A stretch of DNA of 64,000 nt from JAWKIW01 sp046331175 (GCA_046331175.1 JAXLRI010000015.1:1-64000); one strand, 5' to 3'; numbered from the stretch's first letter, positions 27,239 through 38,060 are shown. The notes: generated by a model not told the origin, from the sequence alone. Numbers and translations: made by a program.

Positions 27239-29668
27239 GTGACGATCACCGACCCCCACGTCGGCGACGACCCCGCCCCGCGCGAGGTCGTCGCCTCCCC
27301 CCGTGAGCCCAAGGCCACCGGTCACCTCGTCGAGCTGCCCGAGCCGCTCGGCTACCGGGTCAAGAAGAAGCTCCTCGGACCACCGCTGCACTCCGAGCGC
27401 ATCGTCCACGAGCGCCTCGGCAAGCCCACCGCCCTGGCCGTGTTCGCCTCGGACTGCCTGTCGTCGTCGGCCTACGCCACCGAGGAGATCCTGCGGGTGC
27501 TCATCCCCGTCATCGGGGCGCTCGCCTTCTCGATGGTGATGCCGATCACCACGGCGATCCTGATCGTGCTCCTCCTGCTGATCCTGTCGTACCGCCAGAC
27601 CATCAAGGAGTACCCGAGCGCAGGCGGTGCCTACATCGTCACCCGCGACAACTTCGGCCTGCTCCCCGCCCAGGTGGCCGGTGTCGCCCTGCTCACCGAC
27701 TACATCCTGACCGTGTCGGTGTCGGTCGCCGCCGGCTCGGCCGCCATCGGCTCGCTCGTCGAGGGGTTGGCGCCGTACACGCTGGAGATGTCGATCGCCT
27801 TCGTGATCATCATCGCCGCCATCAACCTGAAGGGCGTGAAGGAGTCGGGCCTGGCGTTCTCGGTCCCGACCTACTTCTTCGTGCTGATGATGGCCATCCT
27901 CGCCATCGTCGGCGCCGCCAAGATGATGTCGGGCAACCTCCCGACCGCCGAGATCGGCGAGGGCGCCATGACCTTCGGCAACCAGGGCGTCGACGGTGCC
28001 CTGTTCGCGGGGGCCGGCCTGTTCATCGTGCTCAAGGCCTTCGCCTCGGGTGGCGCCGCCGTCACCGGCGTCGAGGCCATCTCCAACGGCGTGCCCGCCT
28101 TCAAGGAGCCGGCCTGGCGCAACGCCCGCAGCACCCTGGTGATCATGGGCTTCCTGGCCGGCGGCATGTTCCTGACGGTCTCGTTCCTGGCCTGGAAGAT
28201 CCAGCCGGTCCCCTACGCCGAGGGCACGCCCACGGTCATCTCCCAGGTGGGCGAGGCGGTGTTCGGCGATCAGGGCGTGGGCCACATCATGTTCGCCCTC
28301 TTCCAGATCGGTACGACGCTCATCCTCGTGCTGGCGGCCAACACCAGCTTCGCCGACTTCCCCCGGCTGGCCAGCTTCCACGCCGGCGACAACTTCATGC
28401 CCCGTCAGCTCACCAAGCGGGGCCACCGGCTGGTGTTCTCCAACGGCATCATCTCGCTGGCCATCGCCGCCGTCGTGCTGCTGCTCGTCACCGACGCCCA
28501 GGTCGACCGCCTGATCCCGCTGTACGCCATCGGCGTGTTCCTCAGCTTCACGCTGTCGCAGGCGGGCATGTCCAAGCACCACGTCACGAAGAAGGAGCCG
28601 GGCTGGCGCCGCGGCCTGGTCATCAACGCCGCCGGCGCCGTGGTGTCGGGCGTCGTGTGCGTGGTCATCGCCGCCACCAAGTTCACCCAGGGCGCCTGGT
28701 TCATCATCCTGCTGGTGCCGTTCCTGGTGTGGGTGCTCATGCGGCTCAACCGGCAGTACGAGAGCGAGGAGGAGGTGCTGATCCGGGCCGCGCCGAAGGC
28801 GGCCAGCCAGCCGATCCTGCGCCGCCACGTGGTGGTCGTGCTGGTGGACACCATGGACATGGCGTCGGCCCGGGCCCTGCAGTACGCCCGCACCCTCACC
28901 CCCGACGAGCTCAGCGCGGTGCACTTCGACCTCGACCCGATCCGCACCGAGGACCTGGCCGACGCGTGGACCCGCACGGGCTACGACCGCATCCCGCTCG
29001 ACATCGTGGCCTGCCCCGACCGGCGCCTCGACCGGGCCGCCGCCGAGGTGGTCGCCCGGCACCTGGTCGACGGCGACACCGAGGTCAGCGTGCTCATCCC
29101 CCGTCGCGAGTACAGCCGGTTCTGGCACCGCCTGGTGCACGACCGCACCGCCGACGACCTCTCCCGGACGCTGTCGACGCTGCCGCACTGCAACGTCACC
29201 GTGGTGCCGTTCCACATCGCCTCGCCGTCGGAGGTCCCGCACCTGATCGCCCCGGTCGGCAAGGAGGCGGCGGCCGAGGGTGCGGCCGGCGCCAAGGGCC
29301 GCAAGGCCAAGGCCAAGGCCAAGGCGGTCCCCACCATCGACCTCGGCGACTTCGAGCTGCCCACGGACCGCACCCCGATCGCCGACGTCACCTTCCGCCA
29401 GCGCGTGCGGGTGGCCGGCAAGGTCTACGCCCTTCGGGTGCAGCCCTGGTCGGGCACCCCGGCCCTCGAGCTCACGCTCATCGACGACAGCGGCGCCCTG
29501 CTGGTGGTGTTCCTGGGCCGCCGCCAGCTGGCGGGGGTCAAGGTCGGGTCCCGGTTGGTGGTCGAGGGCGTGGTCGGCGAGCACAAGGGCCGCATGGCGA
29601 TGCTCAACCCGGTGTACGAGCTGCAGGCCGACCCCCACGCCCTGGCCGAGGCGCCGCCGGCCCACTGA
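27239..29668 (+). CDS. KimA-like APC-superfamily potassium importer fused to a C-terminal OB-fold domain
   Basis: About 809 aa. The N-terminal ~500 residues form an APC permease of about 12 helices resembling Bacillus KimA (YdaO): VFASDCLSSSAYATEEIL (matching KimA's SD-LSS-AY K+-site segment), EYPSAGGAYIVTRDNFG, FASGGAAVTGVEAISNGVPAF, LILVLAANTSFADFPRL and IPLYAIGVFLSFTLSQAGM. A cytosolic universal-stress-like region follows (RRHVVVVLVDTMDMASARAL to about 680), then a Lys/Ala linker and an OB-fold, VRVAGKVYALRVQPWSGTPA to LVVEGVVGEHKGRMAMLNP. In many actinobacteria an OB-fold protein of this kind is separate and encoded near permease and trkA genes (recalled). Placement convergent to kdp supports K+ import. 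GTG 27239 was chosen; TTG 27224 is possible. No c-di-AMP riboswitch is recognised in the 190-bp leader. Confidence 0.85.
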   Translation: MTITDPHVGDDPAPREVVASPREPKATGHLVELPEPLGYRVKKKLLGPPLHSERIVHERLGKPTALAVFASDCLSSSAYATEEILRVLIPVIGALAFSMVMPITTAILIVLLLLILSYRQTIKEYPSAGGAYIVTRDNFGLLPAQVAGVALLTDYILTVSVSVAAGSAAIGSLVEGLAPYTLEMSIAFVIIIAAINLKGVKESGLAFSVPTYFFVLMMAILAIVGAAKMMSGNLPTAEIGEGAMTFGNQGVDGALFAGAGLFIVLKAFASGGAAVTGVEAISNGVPAFKEPAWRNARSTLVIMGFLAGGMFLTVSFLAWKIQPVPYAEGTPTVISQVGEAVFGDQGVGHIMFALFQIGTTLILVLAANTSFADFPRLASFHAGDNFMPRQLTKRGHRLVFSNGIISLAIAAVVLLLVTDAQVDRLIPLYAIGVFLSFTLSQAGMSKHHVTKKEPGWRRGLVINAAGAVVSGVVCVVIAATKFTQGAWFIILLVPFLVWVLMRLNRQYESEEEVLIRAAPKAASQPILRRHVVVVLVDTMDMASARALQYARTLTPDELSAVHFDLDPIRTEDLADAWTRTGYDRIPLDIVACPDRRLDRAAAEVVARHLVDGDTEVSVLIPRREYSRFWHRLVHDRTADDLSRTLSTLPHCNVTVVPFHIASPSEVPHLIAPVGKEAAAEGAAGAKGRKAKAKAKAVPTIDLGDFELPTDRTPIADVTFRQRVRVAGKVYALRVQPWSGTPALELTLIDDSGALLVVFLGRRQLAGVKVGSRLVVEGVVGEHKGRMAMLNPVYELQADPHALAEAPPAH

Positions 29669-29715
29669 TCGCGGTCGGTCCGCCGGGCCGACCCCCGAGA
29701 GCACACCCTGCCGGC

Positions 29716-29740
29716 GAGGCCCCGCTCGACGCGGGGCCTC
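29716..29740 (+). terminator. Hairpin terminator after the KimA-like gene
   Basis: GAGGCCCCGC (29716-29725), loop TCGAC, GCGGGGCCTC (29731-29740): a perfect 10-bp GC-rich stem with a 5-nt loop, 48 bp after the stop codon. No T-run follows, as is common in high-GC actinobacteria. It separates this gene from the convergent kdpE and may act in both directions. Confidence 0.75.
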
Positions 29741-29752
29741 GTCGCGCCTGGC

Positions 29753-29879
29753 GGACGGTCAGGAGATCACAAGTGGCGATGCGACCAGCGTCGCGCGCCC
29801 GCCACGGCGGAAGGTCAAGAGATCACCAGAGGCGATGCGACCAGCGTCGGGCGCCCGCCACGGCGGACGTCAAGAGATC
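29753..29879. repeat. 56-bp tandem repeat (two full units plus a partial third) at the kdpE 3' end
   Basis: Units at 29753-29808 and 29809-29864 differ at about five positions. A third, truncated unit (GGACGTCAAGAGATC) begins at 29865 and includes the kdpE stop codon (29870-29872). The core GGCGATGCGACCAGCGTC is identical in both full units. It looks like local duplication of sequence just downstream of kdpE. Confidence 0.85.
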
Positions 29880-30565
29880 GTCTCGTCGGCGGCACCCTCG
29901 AAGCGGTAGCCCATGCCGGGCTCGGTGATGAAGTAGCGCGGCTGGGACGCGACCGGCTCGAGCTTGCGGCGGAGGCCGGCCATGTACACGCGGAGGTAGT
30001 TGGCCTCCTTCTCGTACTGCGGGCCCCACACCTCCTGCAGCAGCTGGCGCTGCGACACGAGCTTGCCCTGGTGGCGCACCAGCATCTCGACGATGCCCCA
30101 CTCGGTGGGCGTGAGGTGGACGTCGTCGTCGCCCTTGCGCACCTTCTTGGCCGCCAGGTCGATGGTGAAGTCGGGCGTGGTGACGACCGCCTCCTCCTCG
30201 GCCGGGGCGTTGCGGCGCAGGGCGGCCCGCATGCGGGCCAGCAGCTCGTTCATGCCGAACGGCTTGGTGACGTAGTCGTCGGCGCCGGCGTCGAGGGCCT
30301 CGACCTTGTCGGCCTCGTCCTCGCGCACCGACAACATGATGATCGGCACCGTCGTCCAGCCCCGCAGGCCGCGGACCACCTCGATCCCGTCGATGCCGGG
30401 CAGGCCGATGTCGAGGATGACCACGTCGGGGTGGTGGTCGGCGGCCATCTGCAGGGCCTCCTCCCCCGTCCCGGCCAGGTCGACCTCGTAGCCGCGGGCC
30501 TTCAGGTTGGTGCCCAGCGCCCGTCGGATCTGGGGCTCGTCGTCCACCACCAGCACTCGCGTCAT
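29870..30565 (-). CDS. kdpE: Two-component response regulator KdpE
   Basis: 231 aa, OmpR/PhoB family. The receiver domain has acidic pair DD (8-9), phospho-acceptor Asp52 in VVILDIGLPG, Thr/Ser switch in PIIMLSVRE and Lys in YVTKPFG. The winged-helix output domain includes LTPTEWGIVEMLVRHQGKLV, LLQEVWGPQYEKEANYLRVY and the C-terminal PRYFITEPGMGYRFEG, a KdpE hallmark. The ATG at 30565 overlaps the kdpD stop (ATGA). Known role: phosphorylated by KdpD under K+ limitation or osmotic stress to activate kdpFABC. The upstream 11-bp-spaced repeats near the KimA-like gene and the boxes before kdp are candidate targets. Its 3' end adjoins the 56-bp tandem repeat. Confidence 0.96.
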   Translation of the reverse strand: MTRVLVVDDEPQIRRALGTNLKARGYEVDLAGTGEEALQMAADHHPDVVILDIGLPGIDGIEVVRGLRGWTTVPIIMLSVREDEADKVEALDAGADDYVTKPFGMNELLARMRAALRRNAPAEEEAVVTTPDFTIDLAAKKVRKGDDDVHLTPTEWGIVEMLVRHQGKLVSQRQLLQEVWGPQYEKEANYLRVYMAGLRRKLEPVASQPRYFITEPGMGYRFEGAADETIS

Positions 30566-33081
30566 GTCGTCACCGGCTCCAGGGAGATCACGGCGGTCAG
30601 CCCGCCTCCGGGCGTGTCCTCGAGCTCGAGGTCGCCGTCCATCACCGTCACGAACCCCCGGGCGACGGCCATGCCGAGGCCGACGCCGCTGCCGCTCCCA
30701 CCGTCACCGAGGCGCTGGAAGGGCTCGAAGATCCGCTGCCGATCGGCGACCGGGACGCCGGGGCCCTGGTCGACGATCCGCAGGTCGACATGATCGCCCA
30801 CCTGGGCCGCCTCGACGCGCACCGGCTGGTCATCGGGCGCGAAGCGCATGGCGTTGGCGGCCAGGTTGGCGACGGCTCGCTCGAGCAGGGTCGGGTCGGC
30901 GAGCACCCGGGGCAGGTCCTCGGGGACGCGCACGTCGAACCGGCCCTCGGCCCCCGACAGGCTGGCCAGGGCGTGGGGCACGACCTCGTCGAGGCCGACG
31001 GGCCGCAGCAGCACCTCGACGGCGCCGGTCTCGAGGCGGCTCATGTCGAGCAGGTTGCCCACCAGGCGGTCGAGGCGGTCGGTCTCCTCGTCGATGGTGT
31101 CGAGGAACTCGTCGCGGGCCTCGTCGCTCCAATCGATGTCGCGCTGCTGGAGGCTGGTGACCGACGCCTTGATCGACGCCAACGGGGTGCGCAGGTCGTG
31201 GCTCACCGCGCGCAGGATGGCGGTGCGCAGCTCGTCGGCCCGGACCCGCGTGCGGGCGTCGTCGGCCTCGGCCTCGAGGCGGCGCCGCTCGAGGGCCGAG
31301 GCCACCTGGGCGGCGAACACGGTGAGCACCCGGCGGTCGTCGGCGCCGAGCGGCGGCCCGTCGTAGACGAGGACCGCCCCCTCGACCAGGGGGATCGACG
31401 GGTGCTGGTCCGATGCCGTGGGCACCGGCGAGCCGGCCGAGGCCTCGACCAGCCACTCGCCGTCGACGCCCCGCACCACCACCGCCACCGCGTCGAGGTC
31501 GAAGGTCGACCGGAGGTAGCCGAGCATCGCGACCAGGGGATCGGCCTCGGCGACGAGTCCACCGGCCACCCGGGCCAGCGCCTCGGCCTCGGCCCGGGCC
31601 CGCTGCACGTCGGCGGACCGCCGGGCCAGCGCGCTCACCTCGGTGCTCACCAGCGCGGCCACGGCCAGGAAGATCACCAGGGCCAGCAGGTTCTCCGGCT
31701 CGGCGATGGTGAACGTGTGGACGGGGTCGGTGAAGAACCAGTTGACGACGAGCGAGGCGACCACGGCGGTGGCCAGCGCCGGCCAGCGCCCGCCCACGGC
31801 GGCGACCACGGTGACGAGCAGCAGGTAGAGCAGGGCGGTCGACGTCAGGTTGACGCTCTCGTCGATGAGGTGCAGCAGGACCGTGAGCAGGACCAGGCCG
31901 ATCACGGCCAGGGCCCACGCGGCCGCCTGGCGGCGCACGGGCAGGGCGGGCGCAGCCCGGCGCCGCGAGCGCAACGCCGGCAGGTGCGGGCGGCCCTCGC
32001 GCTCGGGCTCGGGCTCGCTGATCACGTGGACGTCGATGGTGCCGGCCTCGCGCAGGACCGTGGCGATCACCGACCCGCGGGTGAGCTCGGTCCACCGGCT
32101 GCGCTTGGTGGCGCCGAGCACCAGCTGGGTGGCCTTCTCGGCCCGGGCGAACTGCACGAGGGTGCCGGCCACGTCGGCGCCGACGGCCTCGTGGTACTCG
32201 CCGCCCAGGTCGAGGACCAGGCGCCGGTGCTCCTCGAGCAGGGCCGATGGGCCCTCCGACGCCAGGCCGTCGTTGGTCACGATGTGCACGCCGACGAGGT
32301 CGCCCTGTGAGCGGCGGGCCATGCGGGCGGCCCGGCGGATCAGGTGCTCGCCGCTCGGCGACCCGGTGACCGCCACCACCACCCGCTCGCGCGTCTCCCA
32401 CGGCGCCGAGATGCCGTGGGCCTCCATGTAGCTCTGGAGGGCGTCCTCCACCTTGTCGGCCACCCACAGCAGGGCCAGCTCGCGCAGGGCCGACAGGTTG
32501 CCCACCCGGAAGTAGTTGCCCAGCGCGGCGTCGACCTTCTCGGGGGCGTAGATGTTGCCGTGGGCCATGCGCCGCCGCAGCGCCTCGGGCGTCATGTCCA
32601 CCAGCTCGACCTGGTCGGCGGCGCGGACCACGGCGTCGGGCAGCGTCTCGTGCTGCTTCACGCCGGTGATCTGCTCGACGACGTCGTTCACCGACTCGAG
32701 GTGCTGGATGTTCACCGTGGTGATGACGTCGATGCCGGCCTCGAGGATCTGCTCGACGTCCTCGTACCGCTTGGCGTGGCGCGACCCCGGGACGTTGGTG
32801 TGGGCCAGCTCGTCGACCAGCACCACATCCGGACGACGGGCGAGGATCCCGTCGACGTCCATCTCCTCGAAGGTCGCCCCGCGGTGCACGAGCTGGCGGC
32901 GGGGCAGCACCTCGAGGTCGCGCAACTGCTCGGCGGTGCGGGGGCGGCCGTGGGTCTCGACGTAGCCCACCACCACGTCGGTGCCCCGCTCGTGGCGGCG
33001 CCACGCCTCGTTGAGCATGGCGAAGGTCTTGCCGACGCCCGGGGCTGCGCCCAGGTAGATGCGCAGGTGGCCGCGGCTCAT
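30562..33081 (-). CDS. kdpD: Osmosensitive K+ channel histidine kinase KdpD
   Basis: 839 aa with the full KdpD architecture. The N-terminal KdpD domain has Walker A GAAPGVGKT (11-19) and Walker B VVLVDELAHTNVPGS; a universal-stress-protein domain (about 230-365) includes GSPSGEHLIRRAARMARR; four membrane helices cluster around 395-500; a GAF-like region is at about 520-610. The HisKA H-box is AVSHDLRTPLASIKASVTSL, and the HATPase domain has LAANAMRFAP, VDQGPGVP and GVGLGMAVARGF. Known role: senses K+/ionic conditions (and c-di-AMP in some bacteria through the USP domain) and phosphorylates KdpE. It lies 58 bp after kdpC and overlaps kdpE by 4 bp. Confidence 0.96.
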   Translation of the reverse strand: MSRGHLRIYLGAAPGVGKTFAMLNEAWRRHERGTDVVVGYVETHGRPRTAEQLRDLEVLPRRQLVHRGATFEEMDVDGILARRPDVVLVDELAHTNVPGSRHAKRYEDVEQILEAGIDVITTVNIQHLESVNDVVEQITGVKQHETLPDAVVRAADQVELVDMTPEALRRRMAHGNIYAPEKVDAALGNYFRVGNLSALRELALLWVADKVEDALQSYMEAHGISAPWETRERVVVAVTGSPSGEHLIRRAARMARRSQGDLVGVHIVTNDGLASEGPSALLEEHRRLVLDLGGEYHEAVGADVAGTLVQFARAEKATQLVLGATKRSRWTELTRGSVIATVLREAGTIDVHVISEPEPEREGRPHLPALRSRRRAAPALPVRRQAAAWALAVIGLVLLTVLLHLIDESVNLTSTALLYLLLVTVVAAVGGRWPALATAVVASLVVNWFFTDPVHTFTIAEPENLLALVIFLAVAALVSTEVSALARRSADVQRARAEAEALARVAGGLVAEADPLVAMLGYLRSTFDLDAVAVVVRGVDGEWLVEASAGSPVPTASDQHPSIPLVEGAVLVYDGPPLGADDRRVLTVFAAQVASALERRRLEAEADDARTRVRADELRTAILRAVSHDLRTPLASIKASVTSLQQRDIDWSDEARDEFLDTIDEETDRLDRLVGNLLDMSRLETGAVEVLLRPVGLDEVVPHALASLSGAEGRFDVRVPEDLPRVLADPTLLERAVANLAANAMRFAPDDQPVRVEAAQVGDHVDLRIVDQGPGVPVADRQRIFEPFQRLGDGGSGSGVGLGMAVARGFVTVMDGDLELEDTPGGGLTAVISLEPVTT

Positions 33082-33139
33082 CGGTCGGGCAGTCTACGGA
33101 CCCGACGTGGGCCCACCCGCTTCAACTGCCGCCGTTCGA

Positions 33140-33765
33140 TCACGACGACCCGGCGCCGTCCAGGGCCAGGTTGAGGGTCAAGACGTTCACGCCGGGCTCG
33201 CCCAGCACGCCGAGCGTCCGGCCCTCGGTGTTGGCGTCGACGAGCTGGTTCACCTGGTCGACCGACAGGTTGCGCTGCTGGGCCACCCGGGGGGCCTGCA
33301 GCCGGGCGTTGGCGATCGAGATGTGCGGATCGACGCCCGAGCCCGAGGCGGTGACCGCGTCGACCGGCACCTGGGCGTCGGCGGCGAGGCCGTTGGCCTG
33401 GCGGTAGGCGGCGGCGCGCTCCTCGACGGTCGACAGCAGGGTGTCGTTGGTCGGCCCGAGGTTCGACCCGCCGCTGTTGGCCTGGGCGAGGCTCGAGGGG
33501 TCGACCGGGGCGTCGGGGGTGCTCGGCGTGCCCGAGGCGAGCGGACCGGCCGCCGAGGCTCGCGGTTGGAAGTACTTCGGGTCGCTGAACTGCTGGCCGA
33601 TGAGCGACGACCCGACGACGGCGCCCTTCACGGTCACCAGCGAGCCGTCGGCCTTGGCCTTGAACCCCACCTGGGCGAGGCCGAGGACCACGACGGGGTA
33701 GGCGAGGCCGAGCACCACCGTGCACACGAGGAGCAGGCGCAGGGCGGGCAGGAGCTGTCGTCGCA

Positions 33766-33766
<1 letters not shown>
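33140..33766 (-). CDS. kdpC: K+-transporting ATPase subunit KdpC
   Basis: 208 aa, one N-terminal membrane helix (LLPALRLLLVCTVVLGLAYP) and an extracytoplasmic domain with the family signatures LIGQQFSDPKYFQPRAS, NSGGSNLGPTN, VPVDAVTASGSGVDPHIS and ANARLQAPRVA. The last part, LVDANTEGRTLGVLGEPGVN and VLTLNLAL, is the usual KdpC C-terminus. KdpC stabilises the KdpFABC complex and increases ATP affinity. Its ATG overlaps the kdpB stop (TGATG). Confidence 0.96.
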
Positions 33767-35913
<2,147 letters not shown>

Positions 35914-35927
35914 GGCTCCTCGCTCCG

Positions 35928-37637
35928 TCACAGGCTCAGCTGCTCGACGATGGGCCCGAGGGCCAGCACCGGGAAGTACGTGAGCCCCACCACGATCACG
36001 ACCACGCCGACGAGCAGGCCGGCGAACAGGGGCGTGCCGGTCGGCATGGTCCCCGCCGACGGCGGCACCGGCTGCTTGCGCACCAACGAGCCGCTGATGG
36101 CGAGCACGGGGACGATCAGCACGAACCGGCCGACGAGCATCGCCAGGCCGAGCGTCGTGGTGAACCAGTCGCTGGTGGCGGTGAGGCCGGCGAAGGCCGA
36201 GCCGTTGTTGTTGCCGGCCGAGGTGTACGCGTAGGTCATCTCGGTCAAGCCGTGGGGCCCGGAGTTGAGCAGCCCCGACAAGGGCCCGCTCATCACCATC
36301 GCCGCCCCGGTGAACCCGAGGACGACCAGCGGGACGGCCAGGATGTAGATCACGACCAGCTTGATCTCGTTGGCCTGGATCTTCTTGCCGAGGTACTCGG
36401 GGGTGCGGCCCACCATCAGCCCGGCGATGAACACCGCCGTCAGCACGAAGATCAGCATCCCGTAGAGCCCGGCGCCCACCCCGCCCGGGCTGACCTCGCC
36501 GAGCATCATGTTGATGAGGGGCGCCATGCCGCCGGCCGGCGTGTAGCTGTCGTGCATCGAGTCCACCGCGCCGGTCGAGGTCCCGGTGGTGCTGCCGGCG
36601 TACAGGCCCGAGCTGGACGGCCCGAAGCGGACCTCCTTGCCCTCGGCGTTGCCGCCGGGGCTGTCGGCGGTGACGACCTGGGAGACCTGCCTCGCCGTGA
36701 GCTCGGGGTTGCCCCGCACCTCCATCCCGACGGCCAGGGCGGCGGTCGCCGCCCACAGCACGAACATGGCGGTGAACACCACCCAGCCCTGCTTCTGGTC
36801 CTTCACCATCCGCCCATAGGCGTAGGTGAGGGCGAAGGGGATGAGCAGCAGCAGGAAGATCTGGAAGACGTTGGTGAACCCGTTGGGGTTCTCGAACGGG
36901 TGGGCCGAGTTGGCGTTGAGGAAGCCGCCACCGTTGGTGCCCAGTTCCTTGATGGCCTCCTGGCTCGCCATCGGGCCTCCGGGGATCCACTGCGAGGCTC
37001 CCTCGACCGTGGTCGCCATGGTGCCGCCGCTCATGTTCTGCACGACGCCGTTGGCGGCGAACACGAGGGCGGCCACGATCGACAGCGGCAGCAGGATGCG
37101 CACGATCCCCCGGGTGAGGTCGACCCAGAAGTTGCCGATGGTGGAGCGACGGGTCCGCACGAACCCGCGGATGAGCGCCACCGCCACCGCCAGGCCGACG
37201 GCGGCCGAGGCGAAGTTCTGCACCGCCAGCCCGGCCATCTGCGTGAGGTTCGACATCGTCGACTCGGGCACGTAGCTCTGCCAGTTCGTGTTGGTGGTGA
37301 AGCTGACCGCGGTGTTGAACGACAGGCCGGCCGGCACGTTGTCGAGCCCCGACGGGTTGAGCGGCAGCCAGCCCTGGATGCGCTGCAGCAGGTAGACCGC
37401 CAGCACCGACAGCAGCGAGAACGCCAGGACCGACAGGGCGTAGACGCTCCAGCGCTGCTCGCGCTCGGGGTCGACGCCGCAGAGGCGGTAGACCGCCTTC
37501 TCGATCGGCAGGAACACCCGCGCCCCCGGCCCGGGGCCGTCGGAGAACACCCCGGCGATGTAGGGGCCGAGCAGGCGGGTGCCGGCGAGGATCGCCACCA
37601 GCACGATGCCGAGCTGCACCCAGGACGCGCCCGACAT
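35928..37637 (-). CDS. kdpA: K+-transporting ATPase channel subunit KdpA
   Basis: 569 aa, about ten membrane helices with four pseudo-repeats of a K+-channel-like pore. Filter-related loops: FNTAVSFTTNTNWQSYVPES, ELGTNGGGFLNANSAHPFEN, the MLGEVSPGGVGAGLYGML region and MTYAYTSAGNNNGSAFAGL. KdpA is the K+-selective part of the KdpFABC importer in the cytoplasmic membrane. The ATG at 37637 overlaps the kdpF stop (TGATG). C-terminus RKQPVPPSAGTMPTGTPLFA and the final helix are typical for the family. Confidence 0.97.
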   Translation of the reverse strand: MSGASWVQLGIVLVAILAGTRLLGPYIAGVFSDGPGPGARVFLPIEKAVYRLCGVDPEREQRWSVYALSVLAFSLLSVLAVYLLQRIQGWLPLNPSGLDNVPAGLSFNTAVSFTTNTNWQSYVPESTMSNLTQMAGLAVQNFASAAVGLAVAVALIRGFVRTRRSTIGNFWVDLTRGIVRILLPLSIVAALVFAANGVVQNMSGGTMATTVEGASQWIPGGPMASQEAIKELGTNGGGFLNANSAHPFENPNGFTNVFQIFLLLLIPFALTYAYGRMVKDQKQGWVVFTAMFVLWAATAALAVGMEVRGNPELTARQVSQVVTADSPGGNAEGKEVRFGPSSSGLYAGSTTGTSTGAVDSMHDSYTPAGGMAPLINMMLGEVSPGGVGAGLYGMLIFVLTAVFIAGLMVGRTPEYLGKKIQANEIKLVVIYILAVPLVVLGFTGAAMVMSGPLSGLLNSGPHGLTEMTYAYTSAGNNNGSAFAGLTATSDWFTTTLGLAMLVGRFVLIVPVLAISGSLVRKQPVPPSAGTMPTGTPLFAGLLVGVVVIVVGLTYFPVLALGPIVEQLSL

Positions 37638-37726
37638 CAGAACTTCTCCGGGACGACGAGGGCCGCCACCAGGTAGGCGATGAGCAGCGCCGACACGATC
37701 AGGCCCAAGACGTTGTCGACGCTCAT
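37637..37726 (-). CDS. kdpF: K+-transporting ATPase small subunit KdpF
   Basis: 29 aa, one membrane helix (VLGLIVSALLIAYLVAALV) ending in VVPEKF, the characteristic KdpF tail (usually a Pro-Glu-Arg/Lys-Phe-like end). Known role: a lipid-like stabiliser of the KdpABC complex. The ATG at 37726 overlaps the stop of the preceding small gene (ATGA), and its own stop overlaps kdpA's ATG, so all three are translationally coupled. Confidence 0.93.
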   Translation of the reverse strand: MSVDNVLGLIVSALLIAYLVAALVVPEKF

Positions 37727-37896
37727 GCGACCACCTCCGCCCGGTCCTCGGCGGCCTCGGCCGGAGGGGCGTCGGCGTCGTCGACGACGTCGAGCTCCAG
37801 CGGGTCCGGACCGATGATGGCGTCGCAGGCCCGCACGAGCAGCACCATCAGCCCGAAGAAGCCCACGACGATCGCCACGAACAGCACGTCAGCCAT
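37723..37896 (-). CDS. Small membrane protein leading the kdp operon
   Basis: 57 aa starting at the ATG at 37896 (MADVLFVAIVVGFFGLM); an in-frame start seven codons earlier adds an arginine/asparagine-rich piece and is less likely. One N-terminal helix (LFVAIVVGFFGLMVLLVRAC) is followed by an acidic, Ala-rich cytoplasmic tail (LELDVVDDADAPPAEAAED). It is coupled to kdpF by a 4-bp ATGA overlap and is the first gene of the operon, directly behind the candidate KdpE boxes. I do not recognise a named family. Position and coupling suggest an accessory or regulatory peptide of the Kdp complex; this is inference. Confidence 0.75.
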   Translation of the reverse strand: MADVLFVAIVVGFFGLMVLLVRACDAIIGPDPLELDVVDDADAPPAEAAEDRAEVVA

Positions 37897-37935
37897 GGGT
37901 CGGTTGTAACCCCGCACCTTCGGGGGCGGAACCCA

Positions 37936-37989
37936 CCTAGCGACCCCTTGACGACCCGCAGGGTGCTCTTGTCGACGCCTTAGCGATCC
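37936..37989. promoter_or_regulatory. Candidate kdp control region with TAGCG boxes
   Basis: On the plus strand, CCTAGCGACCC (37936-37946) and CCTTAGCGATCC (37978-37989) have their TAGCG cores 43 bp apart, 40-93 bp upstream of the first kdp-operon start at 37896. Both resemble the CTTAGCGCG tandem repeats upstream of the KimA-like gene. CCTTGACG follows the first box, as it does downstream of the KimA-gene repeat. The boxes here are inverted relative to the direction of kdp transcription. KdpE binding is inference. Confidence 0.4.
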
Positions 37990-38012
37990 GGCTCGGACCG
38001 CCCGCGATGGTG

Positions 38013-38060
38013 GACGTCCGAGCGCATCCTCGCCCAGGGCCTTCGCCGCGCTCGGACGTC
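38013..38060 (-). terminator. 13-bp inverted repeat at the GPP34 gene 3' end, upstream of kdp
   Basis: GACGTCCGAGCGC (38013-38025) and GCGCTCGGACGTC (38048-38060) form a perfect 13-bp stem with a 22-nt loop; the distal arm overlaps the GPP34 stop codon. It probably terminates GPP34 transcription before kdp. A further copy of the arm core, GCTCGGAC at 37991-37998, can pair with the same GTCCGAGC (38016-38023), giving a mutually exclusive alternative stem. Confidence 0.65.
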
